A DNA stretch of 64,000 nt from an uncultured Pseudohongiella sp. (GTDB taxonomy: Bacteria > Pseudomonadota > Gammaproteobacteria > Pseudomonadales > Pseudohongiellaceae), in contig CACJWK010000003.1 of NCBI GenBank assembly GCA_902597095.1, positions 80,766 through 144,765 of the forward strand, read 5' to 3'. How positions within the stretch are numbered: the first letter of the stretch is position 1; each line of letters starts with the position of its first letter. The notes below the pieces were generated by a model, which did not search any database, was not told the origin of the DNA, and was given only the letters and a program-made list of their open reading frames with translations. Shown one piece after another: positions 8,570 through 16,760 of the stretch. Made by a program: the position numbers and the translations under genes.

Positions 8570-9790
8570 TCAGTCAACTCGTTCCAGAATTGCCGCCAAC
8601 CCCTGACCGATACCGATACACAGACTGATGGCCGCATAGCGCCCACCGCTCCGTTCCAGCTGCCGCATGGCCGTCAGGGCAATCCGCGCACCAGAAGCAC
8701 CAAGAGGATGTCCCACGGCAATGGCACCCCCATTGGGATTAACGCGTGAATCCGAAAAATCAACATCAAGCAACTTGAGACAGCCAAGCACCTGAGAGGC
8801 GAAGGCTTCGTTGATTTCAATAATGTCCATATCCGACAGCTGCAGGCCCGCTCGCCCGAGGGCTTTCTGAATCGCAAAGACCGGACCAAAACCCATCACC
8901 CGGGGCTCGACACCGGCGACCGCGCCCACCACGATGCGAGCCCTGGGTCTGACTCCGTAGCGCTCACCTACTTCACGACTTCCCACTATCAGTGCGGCAG
9001 CTCCGTCATTGATCCCCGAGGCATTCCCAGCGGTAACGACACCTTTATCGAACAGCGTTCGCAGTTCGGACAATGATTCAAGCGTGGTTTGGGGCCGGGG
9101 GTGCTCGTCCGCGGCGACGGAAACCGGCGGTCTTCTTCTTCCCTGGGGCACATCGATGGCAACTATTTCATTCGCAAAAAAACCGTCTGCGCGCGCGGCT
9201 TCATATTTCGCCTGAGAAGCCGCAGCAAAGCGGTCGCTGTCTTCCCGGGAAATCTCTACGTCCGACGCGATGTTGTCCGCTGTTTCTGGCATCGTGTCAT
9301 TACCAAACCCGGCAGCGAAGGCGGGGTTGGTAAATCGGGCGCCCAGAGTACTGTCTGCCAGTGATTGACCACGGTCATAAGGCCCATGCGCCTTGGACAA
9401 CACCAGGGGAGCGCGGCTCATAGATTCCACGCCGCCTGCCACGAACAGTTCTCCTTCGCGTATTTTCACCGAATTCGCAGCGTGCAGGGCCGCCGCCAGG
9501 CCGGAGGCACACAGTCGGTTGACCGTCAGTCCGCCAACCTCAACGGGCATCCCTGCAAGTAGCGACGCAAAGCGTCCAACGTTCCGGCAATCTTCACCGG
9601 CCTGGTTTGTGTTACCGGCAATGACATCCTCAAAGGCTTCCTTCGGGAAATCATTTTTTTCGACTGCCGTTCTGATGACATGAGCCAAAAGATCGTCTGG
9701 TCGGACCGGCGCAAGGGCACCCGCATGGCGCCCGAAGGGCGTTCGGATGCCGTCGTAGATAAACGCATCGGTTAAGGCAGTTTCAGACAT
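8570..9790 (-). CDS. Acetyl-CoA C-acyltransferase (thiolase), 3-oxoadipyl-CoA-thiolase-like
   Basis: This 406-residue thiolase has all catalytic elements: the nucleophilic cysteine in NRLCASGLAAAL (about 93), the NEAFA block, the histidine in GGAIAVGHPLGASGARI, and the second cysteine in LCIGIGQG. It cleaves 3-oxoacyl-CoA with CoA to acetyl-CoA and a shortened acyl-CoA. Sequence flavour (IRTPFGRHAGALA and GNTNQAGEDCRNVGR near the N-terminus) is that of the PcaF/PaaJ branch, but neighbours point to general or branched acyl-CoA breakdown rather than aromatic degradation. It is the first gene of the five-gene minus-strand operon, with its promoter in the 243-base divergent gap to the dehydrogenase at 10034. 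Confidence 0.9.
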   Translation of the reverse strand: MSETALTDAFIYDGIRTPFGRHAGALAPVRPDDLLAHVIRTAVEKNDFPKEAFEDVIAGNTNQAGEDCRNVGRFASLLAGMPVEVGGLTVNRLCASGLAAALHAANSVKIREGELFVAGGVESMSRAPLVLSKAHGPYDRGQSLADSTLGARFTNPAFAAGFGNDTMPETADNIASDVEISREDSDRFAAASQAKYEAARADGFFANEIVAIDVPQGRRRPPVSVAADEHPRPQTTLESLSELRTLFDKGVVTAGNASGINDGAAALIVGSREVGERYGVRPRARIVVGAVAGVEPRVMGFGPVFAIQKALGRAGLQLSDMDIIEINEAFASQVLGCLKLLDVDFSDSRVNPNGGAIAVGHPLGASGARIALTAMRQLERSGGRYAAISLCIGIGQGLAAILERVD

Positions 9791-9990
9791 CTCATACTCT
9801 TTTTATTTATCGATGGAGCGTGGCGGGATTGATAACCCAGAACGAAGTAACTGAGAACAGTTTGTGTACAGCGGACCTCACAGGTTTGGGCGCCCATGCG
9901 GTAACCTGAATTTGCGCCGCAGCGCAGTTATCTCGGCATTCTAGCATAGGCGCGCGGGCCCGCAAATCGGGGCCAAAGTCGCATAAAACC

Positions 9991-10014
9991 TGCGGCTGTG
10001 GTAGCTTAGCCGCA
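9991..10014. promoter_or_regulatory. Inverted repeat upstream of the divergent acyl-CoA dehydrogenase
   Basis: Seven-base arms TGCGGCT and AGCCGCA are separated by ten bases and end 19 bases before the ATG at 10034. It could be an operator for a repressor governing the divergent thiolase/dehydrogenase genes, or a hairpin in the mRNA leader. No known motif is matched, so this is a structural observation only. Confidence 0.25.
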
Positions 10015-10033
10015 CCGAAAAGAGGGGGTTTAC

Positions 10034-11182
10034 ATGATCAGGGATCAGGAAACAATTAAGCAGCTTGTCGATCTGATTGAACGCTTTGTTAGGGAGAGAC
10101 TTGTACCTAATGAAGAGCGTCTGGCTACCGAAGGCAGGCTACCTGACGACATTCTCGAAGAGATGAAAGCTCTGGGACTCTTCGGGCTCACCATTCCGGA
10201 AGAGTTCGGCGGTCTCGGCCTGACCATGGAAGAGGAAATCCTGGTTTCCATCGCCCTGGGAAGAACCTCCCCCGCTTTTCGCTCCATCATGGGAACGAAC
10301 AACGGCATCGGCTCTGCGGCGGTGGTGTTTAATGGCACAGAGGAACAAAAGCAGAAGTACCTGCCGAAATACGCCTCCGGCGAATGGATCTCCTGCTTTT
10401 GTCTCACGGAACCAGAAGCCGGTTCTGATGCCGCCTCACTGAAAACCACCGCGGTCAGGGATGGCGATCATTATGTTCTCAACGGAACCAAGCGCTACAT
10501 CACCAATGCTAAGGTTGCACACACGTTCAACGTGATGGCGCGGACCGACCCGGACAATAAGGGAGCGAGGGGCATCTCCTCTTTCATCGTTGAGCGGGAC
10601 ACTGCGGGAATTACCCTTGGCTCAGTAGACAAAAAAATGGGGCAAGCCGGCTCCATGACCTGTGATGTAATTTTCGAGGACTGCAGGGTACCCGCCGAAA
10701 ATCTGATCGGAGAAGAAGGTGAAGGCTTTGTGACAGCGATGAAAGTTCTGGACCGGGGCCGCCTGCACATTTCCGGCGTGAGCGTAGGCGTCGCTGAGCG
10801 ACTGATTCACGACTCGCTTGAATACGCCCTGCAACGCAAACAATTTGGCAAGCCAATTGCTGAACAACAGCTGATACAGGGCATGCTGGCAGACTCACAG
10901 ACTGAGACCTACGCCGCGAAATGCATGACCCTTGAAACCGCCAGAAAACGCGACAGCGGAGAGAACGTGAGCACAGAGTCTTCTGCCTGCAAGTTGTTTG
11001 CCACTGAAATGGTCGGCCGCGTCGCGGATCGCGCGGTTCAGATCCATGGTGGAGCTGGCTATATGTCTGAATATGCGGTGGAGCGCTTCTACCGGGACGT
11101 GCGTCTGTTCAGGCTTTACGAGGGAACCAGCCAGATTCAGCAGGTCATTATCGCTCGGAACATGATGCGGGATTTTTCTTAG
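10034..11182 (+). CDS. Acyl-CoA dehydrogenase
   Basis: This 382-residue protein is a complete, classical homotetramer-type acyl-CoA dehydrogenase. It has the FAD/substrate motif CFCLTEPEAGSDAASL, the YITNAK segment, an RKQFGKPIAEQQLIQ helix, the IHGGAGYMSEYAVERFYRD block, and the ending LYEGTSQIQQVIIARNMM in which the glutamate of YEGT is the catalytic base position. It introduces the 2,3-double bond in an acyl-CoA and reduces ETF. It is transcribed divergently from the thiolase operon and may share its regulation. GGGGG close to the ATG provides the ribosome-binding site. Confidence 0.92.
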   Translation: MIRDQETIKQLVDLIERFVRERLVPNEERLATEGRLPDDILEEMKALGLFGLTIPEEFGGLGLTMEEEILVSIALGRTSPAFRSIMGTNNGIGSAAVVFNGTEEQKQKYLPKYASGEWISCFCLTEPEAGSDAASLKTTAVRDGDHYVLNGTKRYITNAKVAHTFNVMARTDPDNKGARGISSFIVERDTAGITLGSVDKKMGQAGSMTCDVIFEDCRVPAENLIGEEGEGFVTAMKVLDRGRLHISGVSVGVAERLIHDSLEYALQRKQFGKPIAEQQLIQGMLADSQTETYAAKCMTLETARKRDSGENVSTESSACKLFATEMVGRVADRAVQIHGGAGYMSEYAVERFYRDVRLFRLYEGTSQIQQVIIARNMMRDFS

Positions 11183-11307
11183 CGTCACGATGACCGGGCC
11201 GCCAGTTGCTGTTTGGCTAGGGTGCCGGGCACCATCGCTGACTAGCGTAATCCCGACTCATAAAGCGGTCCCGCACCCCAAAAGCCATCAGAGGCAGGGG
11301 CAGTCCT

Positions 11308-12207
11308 TTAATTGTCTCGCAGCAGGTTAGCCGGAGCGTATTGATCGGTGAGTTGCCTGCGGCTCATGTCCCAATCGACCCGGGTGGACAGCCTCGAGGG
11401 GTACTGGAGGATAGGGATTCCGTATTTTTCCAAACGACCTGCGAACGACTGGGCCTTTTCCACCAACTGGCCTCTGGGAGGCAAGGGCTCCAGCTGGGTA
11501 ATGATTATCCGATTTCCTGTAGTGGGTAACTTGAAATTAAAAAACTCACCGAATGCTCGCTGATAGGTCACCGACTCATGATCGTACAGCCTGCTGGTCG
11601 AGAAGGTATTGGCAACCAGCACCGACTCCGGCCGCATGATGTTTCTCACTTCATCCAGAAATTCGCGGGTCAGCATGTGCTCGGGAATATAATCGCCGCT
11701 GAACGCATCCAGCACGATGTAGTCATATTTCTCTCGCCTGATTCCTGCTCGCTTGATAAATGGTCGGCCGTCATCGACGTAAACCGTCATATTCGCGGTT
11801 TCTTCGAAGAAGAAAAATTCCTCCGCAACACTGACTACGGCCTCATCGATTTCAACGACATCAATCCGGGCGTCGGGAAACAGATCAGCGAAGGTCAGAG
11901 GAATAGAGCCGCCTCCCAGGCCGATCACCAGAATGCTCTCAGGGCAATCATTGAGCAACAGACCCGCAAAACTCATGCGGGTGTAGTCAAACACAAGCCG
12001 CTGCTTGTCATTAACCAGAACACAGGTCTGATTGCGATCACCCCGATGCACGTTAAACAGCAGGCAGCGCCTGTTCCCAATCTCAGTGACAGTGATGTCC
12101 CGATATTTGGAGCGCTCTTCATGGATGGTTTCTGCGGCGACCACGCCTGCCAGCACACTGCATAACAGAGCGCTTATCGCAAACACAAACAGCATTGATT
12201 TACGCAT
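11308..12207 (-). CDS. Spermidine-synthase-like SAM-fold protein (split partner)
   Basis: From ATG at 12207 this is 299 residues: an N-terminal hydrophobic signal or anchor (about 5-25), then a Rossmann SAM-type domain with GLGGGSIPLTF, the acidic DVVEIDEAVV strand and LDAFSGDYIPEHMLT, the hallmarks of the polyamine-synthase-like methyltransferase fold. In many bacteria this domain is fused behind a membrane domain in one long chain; here the membrane domain is a separate upstream gene overlapping by 8 bases. The longer frame to 12264 would run deep into that gene and is not needed; GAGGCAG precedes 12207. Whether it makes spermidine is doubtful, because the canonical catalytic loop is the AFSGD variant and not the SpeE form. 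Confidence 0.75.
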   Translation of the reverse strand: MRKSMLFVFAISALLCSVLAGVVAAETIHEERSKYRDITVTEIGNRRCLLFNVHRGDRNQTCVLVNDKQRLVFDYTRMSFAGLLLNDCPESILVIGLGGGSIPLTFADLFPDARIDVVEIDEAVVSVAEEFFFFEETANMTVYVDDGRPFIKRAGIRREKYDYIVLDAFSGDYIPEHMLTREFLDEVRNIMRPESVLVANTFSTSRLYDHESVTYQRAFGEFFNFKLPTTGNRIIITQLEPLPPRGQLVEKAQSFAGRLEKYGIPILQYPSRLSTRVDWDMSRRQLTDQYAPANLLRDN

Positions 12208-12856
12208 GATTGACTGCCTCGGCATGCGCTGCCCGCTTATCCTTCCCGAAATAATGCGCCACAAGTATCACCAGACCGGCAAGCAGGAGAGTAAAAATAG
12301 CACCCCATAAAATTTGATTGACCTCGAACCAGAGCACGAAATAAAAACTGGTCCCGAGGGTTCCGGCTGCGCTTCCCAGCGTAGATATGAAGTAGAGCAA
12401 ACCCGCCATCTGCCCACTGTGGGCTTCGTTCTGCACCATGAGCCGAACTGCGTAAGGCGAAATCATGCCGAGGATACTCGTCGGAATAAAGAACAAGAAT
12501 ATGGCAGCAAACAAAGAACCATAACGAGGATCCTCCAGCGCCATAAAAATTGGTTCCATAATCGCATCTGAGAAAACAATAATAGGAATGGAGAAGACCG
12601 CCGCCCCGATGAAAAATCCGGCAAAGGTTATTGCGCTGGGTTTACGCGCGGACAGTTTGCCACCCCACAAATACCCCAGCGCCAGCGCTAACATAAAGAT
12701 TGTGATGATGCTGCCCCATACAGAGAGGCTCCCGCCAAAATATGGCGAGAGGATACGCGCACCCAGCATTTCCACTGTCATGATGCAGAAGCCGCTGGCG
12801 AACGCCATAGCAGCAACAATGGCACGGGGAACGGTAGGTAAAGAATTGTCGCTCAC
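12200..12856 (-). CDS. Membrane domain of the spermidine-synthase-like family (split partner)
   Basis: This 218-residue integral membrane protein has about six predicted helices. Conserved features are VEMLGARILSPYFGGSLSVWGSII, typical of the N-terminal MFS-like half of fused spermidine-synthase-like proteins, followed by LGYLWGGKLS and the GMISPYAVRLM segment. The partner SAM-fold domain begins inside its last codons (8-base overlap), so the two are translationally coupled and probably form one complex. The ATG at 12856 is the start. The function of the family as a whole is unresolved. Confidence 0.8.
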   Translation of the reverse strand: MSDNSLPTVPRAIVAAMAFASGFCIMTVEMLGARILSPYFGGSLSVWGSIITIFMLALALGYLWGGKLSARKPSAITFAGFFIGAAVFSIPIIVFSDAIMEPIFMALEDPRYGSLFAAIFLFFIPTSILGMISPYAVRLMVQNEAHSGQMAGLLYFISTLGSAAGTLGTSFYFVLWFEVNQILWGAIFTLLLAGLVILVAHYFGKDKRAAHAEAVNHA

Positions 12857-12947
12857 GATAGTCTGCCAACCAACAGTGGGAGGTTTGCGCTAAGTCCAGA
12901 GACTACAGTAGCACCAAGCCGAGACCATTTGGAAGGTTTCAGCGGAA

Positions 12948-13739
12948 TTAGTCTTGTCTGGCACCCAGATGCCGTCCACCGTCCAGCGCGATCACCTGAC
13001 CTGTCATGTAACTGGTCGCCGGCGAGGCCAAATAGACGGCCAAGCCCCCCATATCTGTCGGGTTGCCAATCCGTCCCATAGGATTTTCCGCTTCGATTTT
13101 ATCTCTGAACTGTGAAAGCATATGGTCCATCATTTTGCTCTCAAACGGGCCGGGCGCAATGGCATTCACGGTCAGCCCTTTACCCGCCAGGCGCACTGCC
13201 AGATTCTTTGTCAGAAAGTGCACCGCCGCCTTACTGGCCCCGTAAGCGAAGTTGTCCGTAGTGGAAACGCGCAGACCATCTATGGAACCGATATTGATCA
13301 CTCTACTGGGGTTCTCCGGACTGGCGCCCTCTTCCAGCAAAGGCAGCAGATCACGGGTCAACATAAAAATGGCTTTTACGTTGATATCCATGACTTTGTC
13401 ATAGCCCTCGTCTGGGTATTCCCCAAATGGAGCACCCCAGGCAGCGCCGGCGTTGTTCACCAGAATATCCAGTTTCTTTTCCCGGGCTTTCATATCGGAG
13501 ACAAACTGTTCTCTGCCCGCCGACGTTGAGAGATCCACAGGCAGCGCAACACACTCTCCTTTTTGGTTTAGTTCATCCGCCGTTTGCTGACAGGGCGCCT
13601 CTTTTCGGGCAGTGATGTAGGTCTTCACGCCGTTTTCAACATACGCCTCGGCGATCATCCGACCGATGCCCCGCGACCCTCCGGTAACGACCGCCACCTT
13701 ACCGGCAACGTTGAATAACTCGTTAATTGAGACACCCAT
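12948..13739 (-). CDS. SDR-family oxidoreductase
   Basis: This 263-residue classical short-chain dehydrogenase has the nucleotide motif TGGSRGIG at about 18-25, NNAGAAWG near 90, the catalytic serine in NIGSIDG, the tyrosine-lysine pair in YGASKAAVHF, and the closing GQVIALDGG. It reduces a ketone or oxidises an alcohol with NAD(P)H. Its ATG shares one base with the stop of the upstream kinase gene (TAATG), so they are co-translated. In the levulinate (lva) pathway an SDR supplies the 4-hydroxyacyl-CoA for an APH-type kinase, which is a tempting parallel here. Confidence 0.88.
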   Translation of the reverse strand: MGVSINELFNVAGKVAVVTGGSRGIGRMIAEAYVENGVKTYITARKEAPCQQTADELNQKGECVALPVDLSTSAGREQFVSDMKAREKKLDILVNNAGAAWGAPFGEYPDEGYDKVMDINVKAIFMLTRDLLPLLEEGASPENPSRVINIGSIDGLRVSTTDNFAYGASKAAVHFLTKNLAVRLAGKGLTVNAIAPGPFESKMMDHMLSQFRDKIEAENPMGRIGNPTDMGGLAVYLASPATSYMTGQVIALDGGRHLGARQD

Positions 13740-14818
13740 TAGTCTGTCACCTCACCTTTGATAATCAGTTCACACATCTGCTGGAGCACGAATGCTTTCT
13801 TAAGAAACCCCGCGAAACGCTCATCTTTGGTGTGCCCGTGATAGTAGCGATAGTAAATCTGCTGGCCGATCACACACAAACGGAACAGGCCGAAGCAAAA
13901 GTAGAACGTAAAATTGTCGACAGAGAGGCCGGTTTTTTCCTGAAATCTCTGGATAATTTCCCGCCGCGTAGGCGCGCCTTCGATGTCTGATGGCATGGTA
14001 CGCGACTCCCGGAAGAAATCCGGATCAGAAACCTGCACCCAGTAGCCCAGGGTACAGCCAAGGTCCATCAGAGGATCTCCGACAGTAGCCATTTCCCAAT
14101 CCAGCACGCCTATAACCTCAAGCGGGTTGTCGGCGCTGAAGATCACATTATCCAGCTTGTAATCATTGTGAATCACGCTGGCCTTGCCACTTTCGGCAGG
14201 CATATTGTCGTGCAGCCACTGCATGGTGGCATCAACGTCAACCGTATCCGGCGTTGCAGAGTCGGCCCAGCGGCGACACCAGCCTTCAACCTGACGACGC
14301 ACATAACCCTCTGGCCGCCCGAAGCTGTCCAGGCCGGCGGCTACCAGATCCACCGAATGGAGATCCGCAAGCACGTCAAAAAAATTCAACAACTGCTGTC
14401 GTATCTGAGTCGGACTTAAATGAAGGCAGGCAGGATACTCGCGACGAATCACCAGGCCCTCAATGCAGTTCATTAGATAAAAATCACAGCCAATAATCTC
14501 GTGATCGTCGCAGAAATGTTCCGGCACAGGCCCGAAGGCAAACACATCTTTCAGAGCCGAAAGAATCCGATACTCTCTGGACATGTCATGGGCTGATTTA
14601 ACCTTGCTGCCAAACGGCGGGCGCCGCAGTACCCACCGCTGACTGCCGGCAGACAACAGATACGTCAGATTTGAGTGTCCGCCAGGGAACTGAGTGACTT
14701 CCAGAGTCTTTGCTACGGGTCCGAGTATCGGTTCCAGATAATCGCGCAGCCGGTCAGTATCAAGTTCTTCGCCGGCGCGAATATCACCGGCTCGGTCAAT
14801 CAGGTCCACGCTAGACAA
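13739..14818 (-). CDS. APH-type phosphotransferase, ACAD10/11 and LvaA-like
   Basis: This 359-residue aminoglycoside-phosphotransferase-fold kinase has a nucleotide loop FPGGHSNLTYLL (44-55), a lysine-poor VLRRPP strand, the catalytic HNDYKLDN loop at 217-224 and the metal-binding DWE at 240-242 (VLDWEMATVGDPLMDLG). This subtype is the one fused to acyl-CoA dehydrogenase in animal ACAD10/ACAD11 and acts in bacterial levulinate use, where it phosphorylates the 4-hydroxyl of an acyl-CoA. Here it is coupled to an SDR downstream (TAATG) and lies downstream of a phosphatase and two acyl-CoA dehydrogenases. Antibiotic resistance is not the likely role. Confidence 0.88.
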   Translation of the reverse strand: MSSVDLIDRAGDIRAGEELDTDRLRDYLEPILGPVAKTLEVTQFPGGHSNLTYLLSAGSQRWVLRRPPFGSKVKSAHDMSREYRILSALKDVFAFGPVPEHFCDDHEIIGCDFYLMNCIEGLVIRREYPACLHLSPTQIRQQLLNFFDVLADLHSVDLVAAGLDSFGRPEGYVRRQVEGWCRRWADSATPDTVDVDATMQWLHDNMPAESGKASVIHNDYKLDNVIFSADNPLEVIGVLDWEMATVGDPLMDLGCTLGYWVQVSDPDFFRESRTMPSDIEGAPTRREIIQRFQEKTGLSVDNFTFYFCFGLFRLCVIGQQIYYRYYHGHTKDERFAGFLKKAFVLQQMCELIIKGEVTD

Positions 14819-14847
14819 TTTTTATTTTCCTTATTGTTGGCGGATGT

Positions 14848-15555
14848 TTAGCGGTAGGTTATCAGATGTTGCTTATCCTGGCGCTCTAAATGAGGCAGGC
14901 TGTTGAATTGGCTCAGAGAGATTCTGCTACCCCCGTAGCGCACCTTGGTAACGGAACTGTTGTGGACCATCCAGTTCGTTGCAATCACCTGCTGATCGGA
15001 AAATCCGAGCACCCGCTGCATCGCTGTAGCGATCACGCCACCGGAGGTTGACACAAGAACCCTGCTGCCGCGGCTGTGTGCTGTCATAATCTGATCTACT
15101 GCCCCGTAGACCCTCTGCTTGAAGTCTCGCCAGTATTCGAATCCCTGATCGCAGTCTTGAGGTTCAAGCTCATCCCGGATCCAGCAGGCGGAGGCGGCTT
15201 CCAGGACCGATTGAAAGGTTCTGTTGTCCTTGATCGGTAACCCGTCAGGTGGCGCGACACCCTCCCGCGCGGCGTGATCGCGCAGATAGATATGAATCAG
15301 CGGGTCGCCATGGTACTCATTCAGAGATTCCAGGCGCTGCGGCGCGGCCTGATCCTTGACCACTGGAGCCAATTCGGCGGCCGTTTCTCTTTGTCGTTGC
15401 AGAGTCCCTGAGTATATCGCCTGAAAAGACTCTCCCGTTTCCAGCCAGTGCCTGGCAAGCTCACGTACCTGCTCGAAGCCGCGCTCGCTCAGCGCATCGT
15501 AGGAAGCTGCGCCGAACGACGCTTGTCCGTGGCGGACAAAGACGAGCTCACTCAT
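14848..15555 (-). CDS. Histidine phosphatase family protein
   Basis: This 235-residue phosphoglycerate-mutase-like protein has the catalytic RHG motif at the N-terminus (LVFVRHGQASFG), a second conserved arginine in SGTLQRQRETA, and the later VLVSTSGGVIAT block where most relatives have a histidine (usually VxHGG). The S-G-G in place of H-G-G is notable: the second catalytic histidine appears to be replaced. Such proteins hydrolyse or transfer phosphate groups on small molecules. It is 14 bases downstream of the small dehydrogenase subunit gene and 29 bases upstream of the kinase gene, so it belongs to the same operon. Its substrate is unknown. Confidence 0.85.
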   Translation of the reverse strand: MSELVFVRHGQASFGAASYDALSERGFEQVRELARHWLETGESFQAIYSGTLQRQRETAAELAPVVKDQAAPQRLESLNEYHGDPLIHIYLRDHAAREGVAPPDGLPIKDNRTFQSVLEAASACWIRDELEPQDCDQGFEYWRDFKQRVYGAVDQIMTAHSRGSRVLVSTSGGVIATAMQRVLGFSDQQVIATNWMVHNSSVTKVRYGGSRISLSQFNSLPHLERQDKQHLITYR

Positions 15556-15569
15556 CGGACGCGGGGTTT

Positions 15570-16703
15570 CTAGAGCGCGGCAAAGCGCTGAGTATGATAA
15601 TCGCCATCACCGTAGGCGAGATCCAGGGCGGTAACGCGCTTGAACAGATGACCCACATCAAGTTCTTCAGTCATGGCAATACCGCCGTGAATCTGTATCG
15701 CTTCCTGACCAACGCTTTTTATGGCTTTCCCGACCCGGCTTTTGGCAGCAGCCACGGCCTTGGCCTTCTCGGCGGGAGAATCGTCACTGTCCAGAGACAT
15801 CGCCGCCATGATCACGATTGAACGGGCCAGCTGGCACTGAATAAACATGTCAGCCATCCGATGCTGCAGGGCCTGAAAAGTACCGATAGCGGTACCGAAT
15901 TGCTTACGGGTTTTGCTGTATTCAACCGTTTTCTGCAGCAGCACTTCAAGGGCCCCTACCGCTTCAGCACTGACAGCAACGATTGAGCGGTTCAGCGCGG
16001 ACTCGATACCTGGCAGTGCGGCACCTGCGTCGCCCAACCGATTGCTCGCTGCGACGGAAACGTGATCAAGGGTTACTTCAGCCGCCTGCTTACCGTCTAC
16101 CGTGCGATATTTTCTGATCTTCACGCCGGGCGATCTTGCTTCAACTGCGAACACAGAGATGCCTTCGACGTCCCGAATTTCCCCCGACTCGCGGGCGCTC
16201 ACCAGCAGAGTGTCCGCATTCGGGCCGTTTTCAACAGCGATTTTCGTGCCGTTGAGTATGATCTGATCCCCGTCAGCAGTGGCCGTGGTCGCCACACTGG
16301 CTGGATTGTAACGACCATTTGGCTCGGCCATTGCCGGAGCGATCTGCAGCTCGCCGCCAATAATGCCTCCGAGCAGTGTTTCTTTCTGCTCACCGGTGGC
16401 CAGGTTCGCAACAAGCGATCCACCCAGTACTGCGGTGGCCGTATAGGGTTCGACAAGATTGGCTTTACCAAACTCCTCCATGATCACCATCAGGTCAACA
16501 GCAGACCCTCCGAGCCCGCCATGTTCCTCGGAGAATGGCACCGCCAGCCACCCCAGCTCCGCGAACAACTGCCAGTTGTCCGCGCTATAGCCTGTTTCAG
16601 AACCGATTATTTCATTGCGCGTGTCGAAGTCATAGCTCTTCTGAACAAATTTCTGCACTGAGTCCTGCAGCATCTGTTGTACTTCTGTATAAGAAAAATC
16701 CAC
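15570..16703 (-). CDS. Acyl-CoA dehydrogenase, small subunit type
   Basis: This 377-residue protein is a short acyl-CoA dehydrogenase paralogue (WLAVPFSEEHGGLGGSAVDLMVIMEEFGKA is the family N-terminal block, split here for length). The C-terminal half shows QFGTAIGTFQALQHRMADM and IQIHGGIAMTEELDVGHLFKRV, and the chain stops without a GGT/EGT catalytic segment. It is similar in organisation to the protein at 2975. Its larger partner is encoded directly upstream with a 57-base gap, which fits a heteromeric enzyme. It oxidises an unknown acyl-CoA. Confidence 0.87.
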   Translation of the reverse strand: MDFSYTEVQQMLQDSVQKFVQKSYDFDTRNEIIGSETGYSADNWQLFAELGWLAVPFSEEHGGLGGSAVDLMVIMEEFGKANLVEPYTATAVLGGSLVANLATGEQKETLLGGIIGGELQIAPAMAEPNGRYNPASVATTATADGDQIILNGTKIAVENGPNADTLLVSARESGEIRDVEGISVFAVEARSPGVKIRKYRTVDGKQAAEVTLDHVSVAASNRLGDAGAALPGIESALNRSIVAVSAEAVGALEVLLQKTVEYSKTRKQFGTAIGTFQALQHRMADMFIQCQLARSIVIMAAMSLDSDDSPAEKAKAVAAAKSRVGKAIKSVGQEAIQIHGGIAMTEELDVGHLFKRVTALDLAYGDGDYHTQRFAAL

Positions 16704-16760
16704 GTTTAAAACCTCTGCGATTGGCGACCATGTGACCGCCCCTTCCGCTTAATCAGTTAT

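Noticed and set aside
11578..12165. Plus-strand open frame of 195 codons over the SAM-fold gene
   Set aside because: Antisense to a gene with clear motifs; no recognisable domain or start signal.
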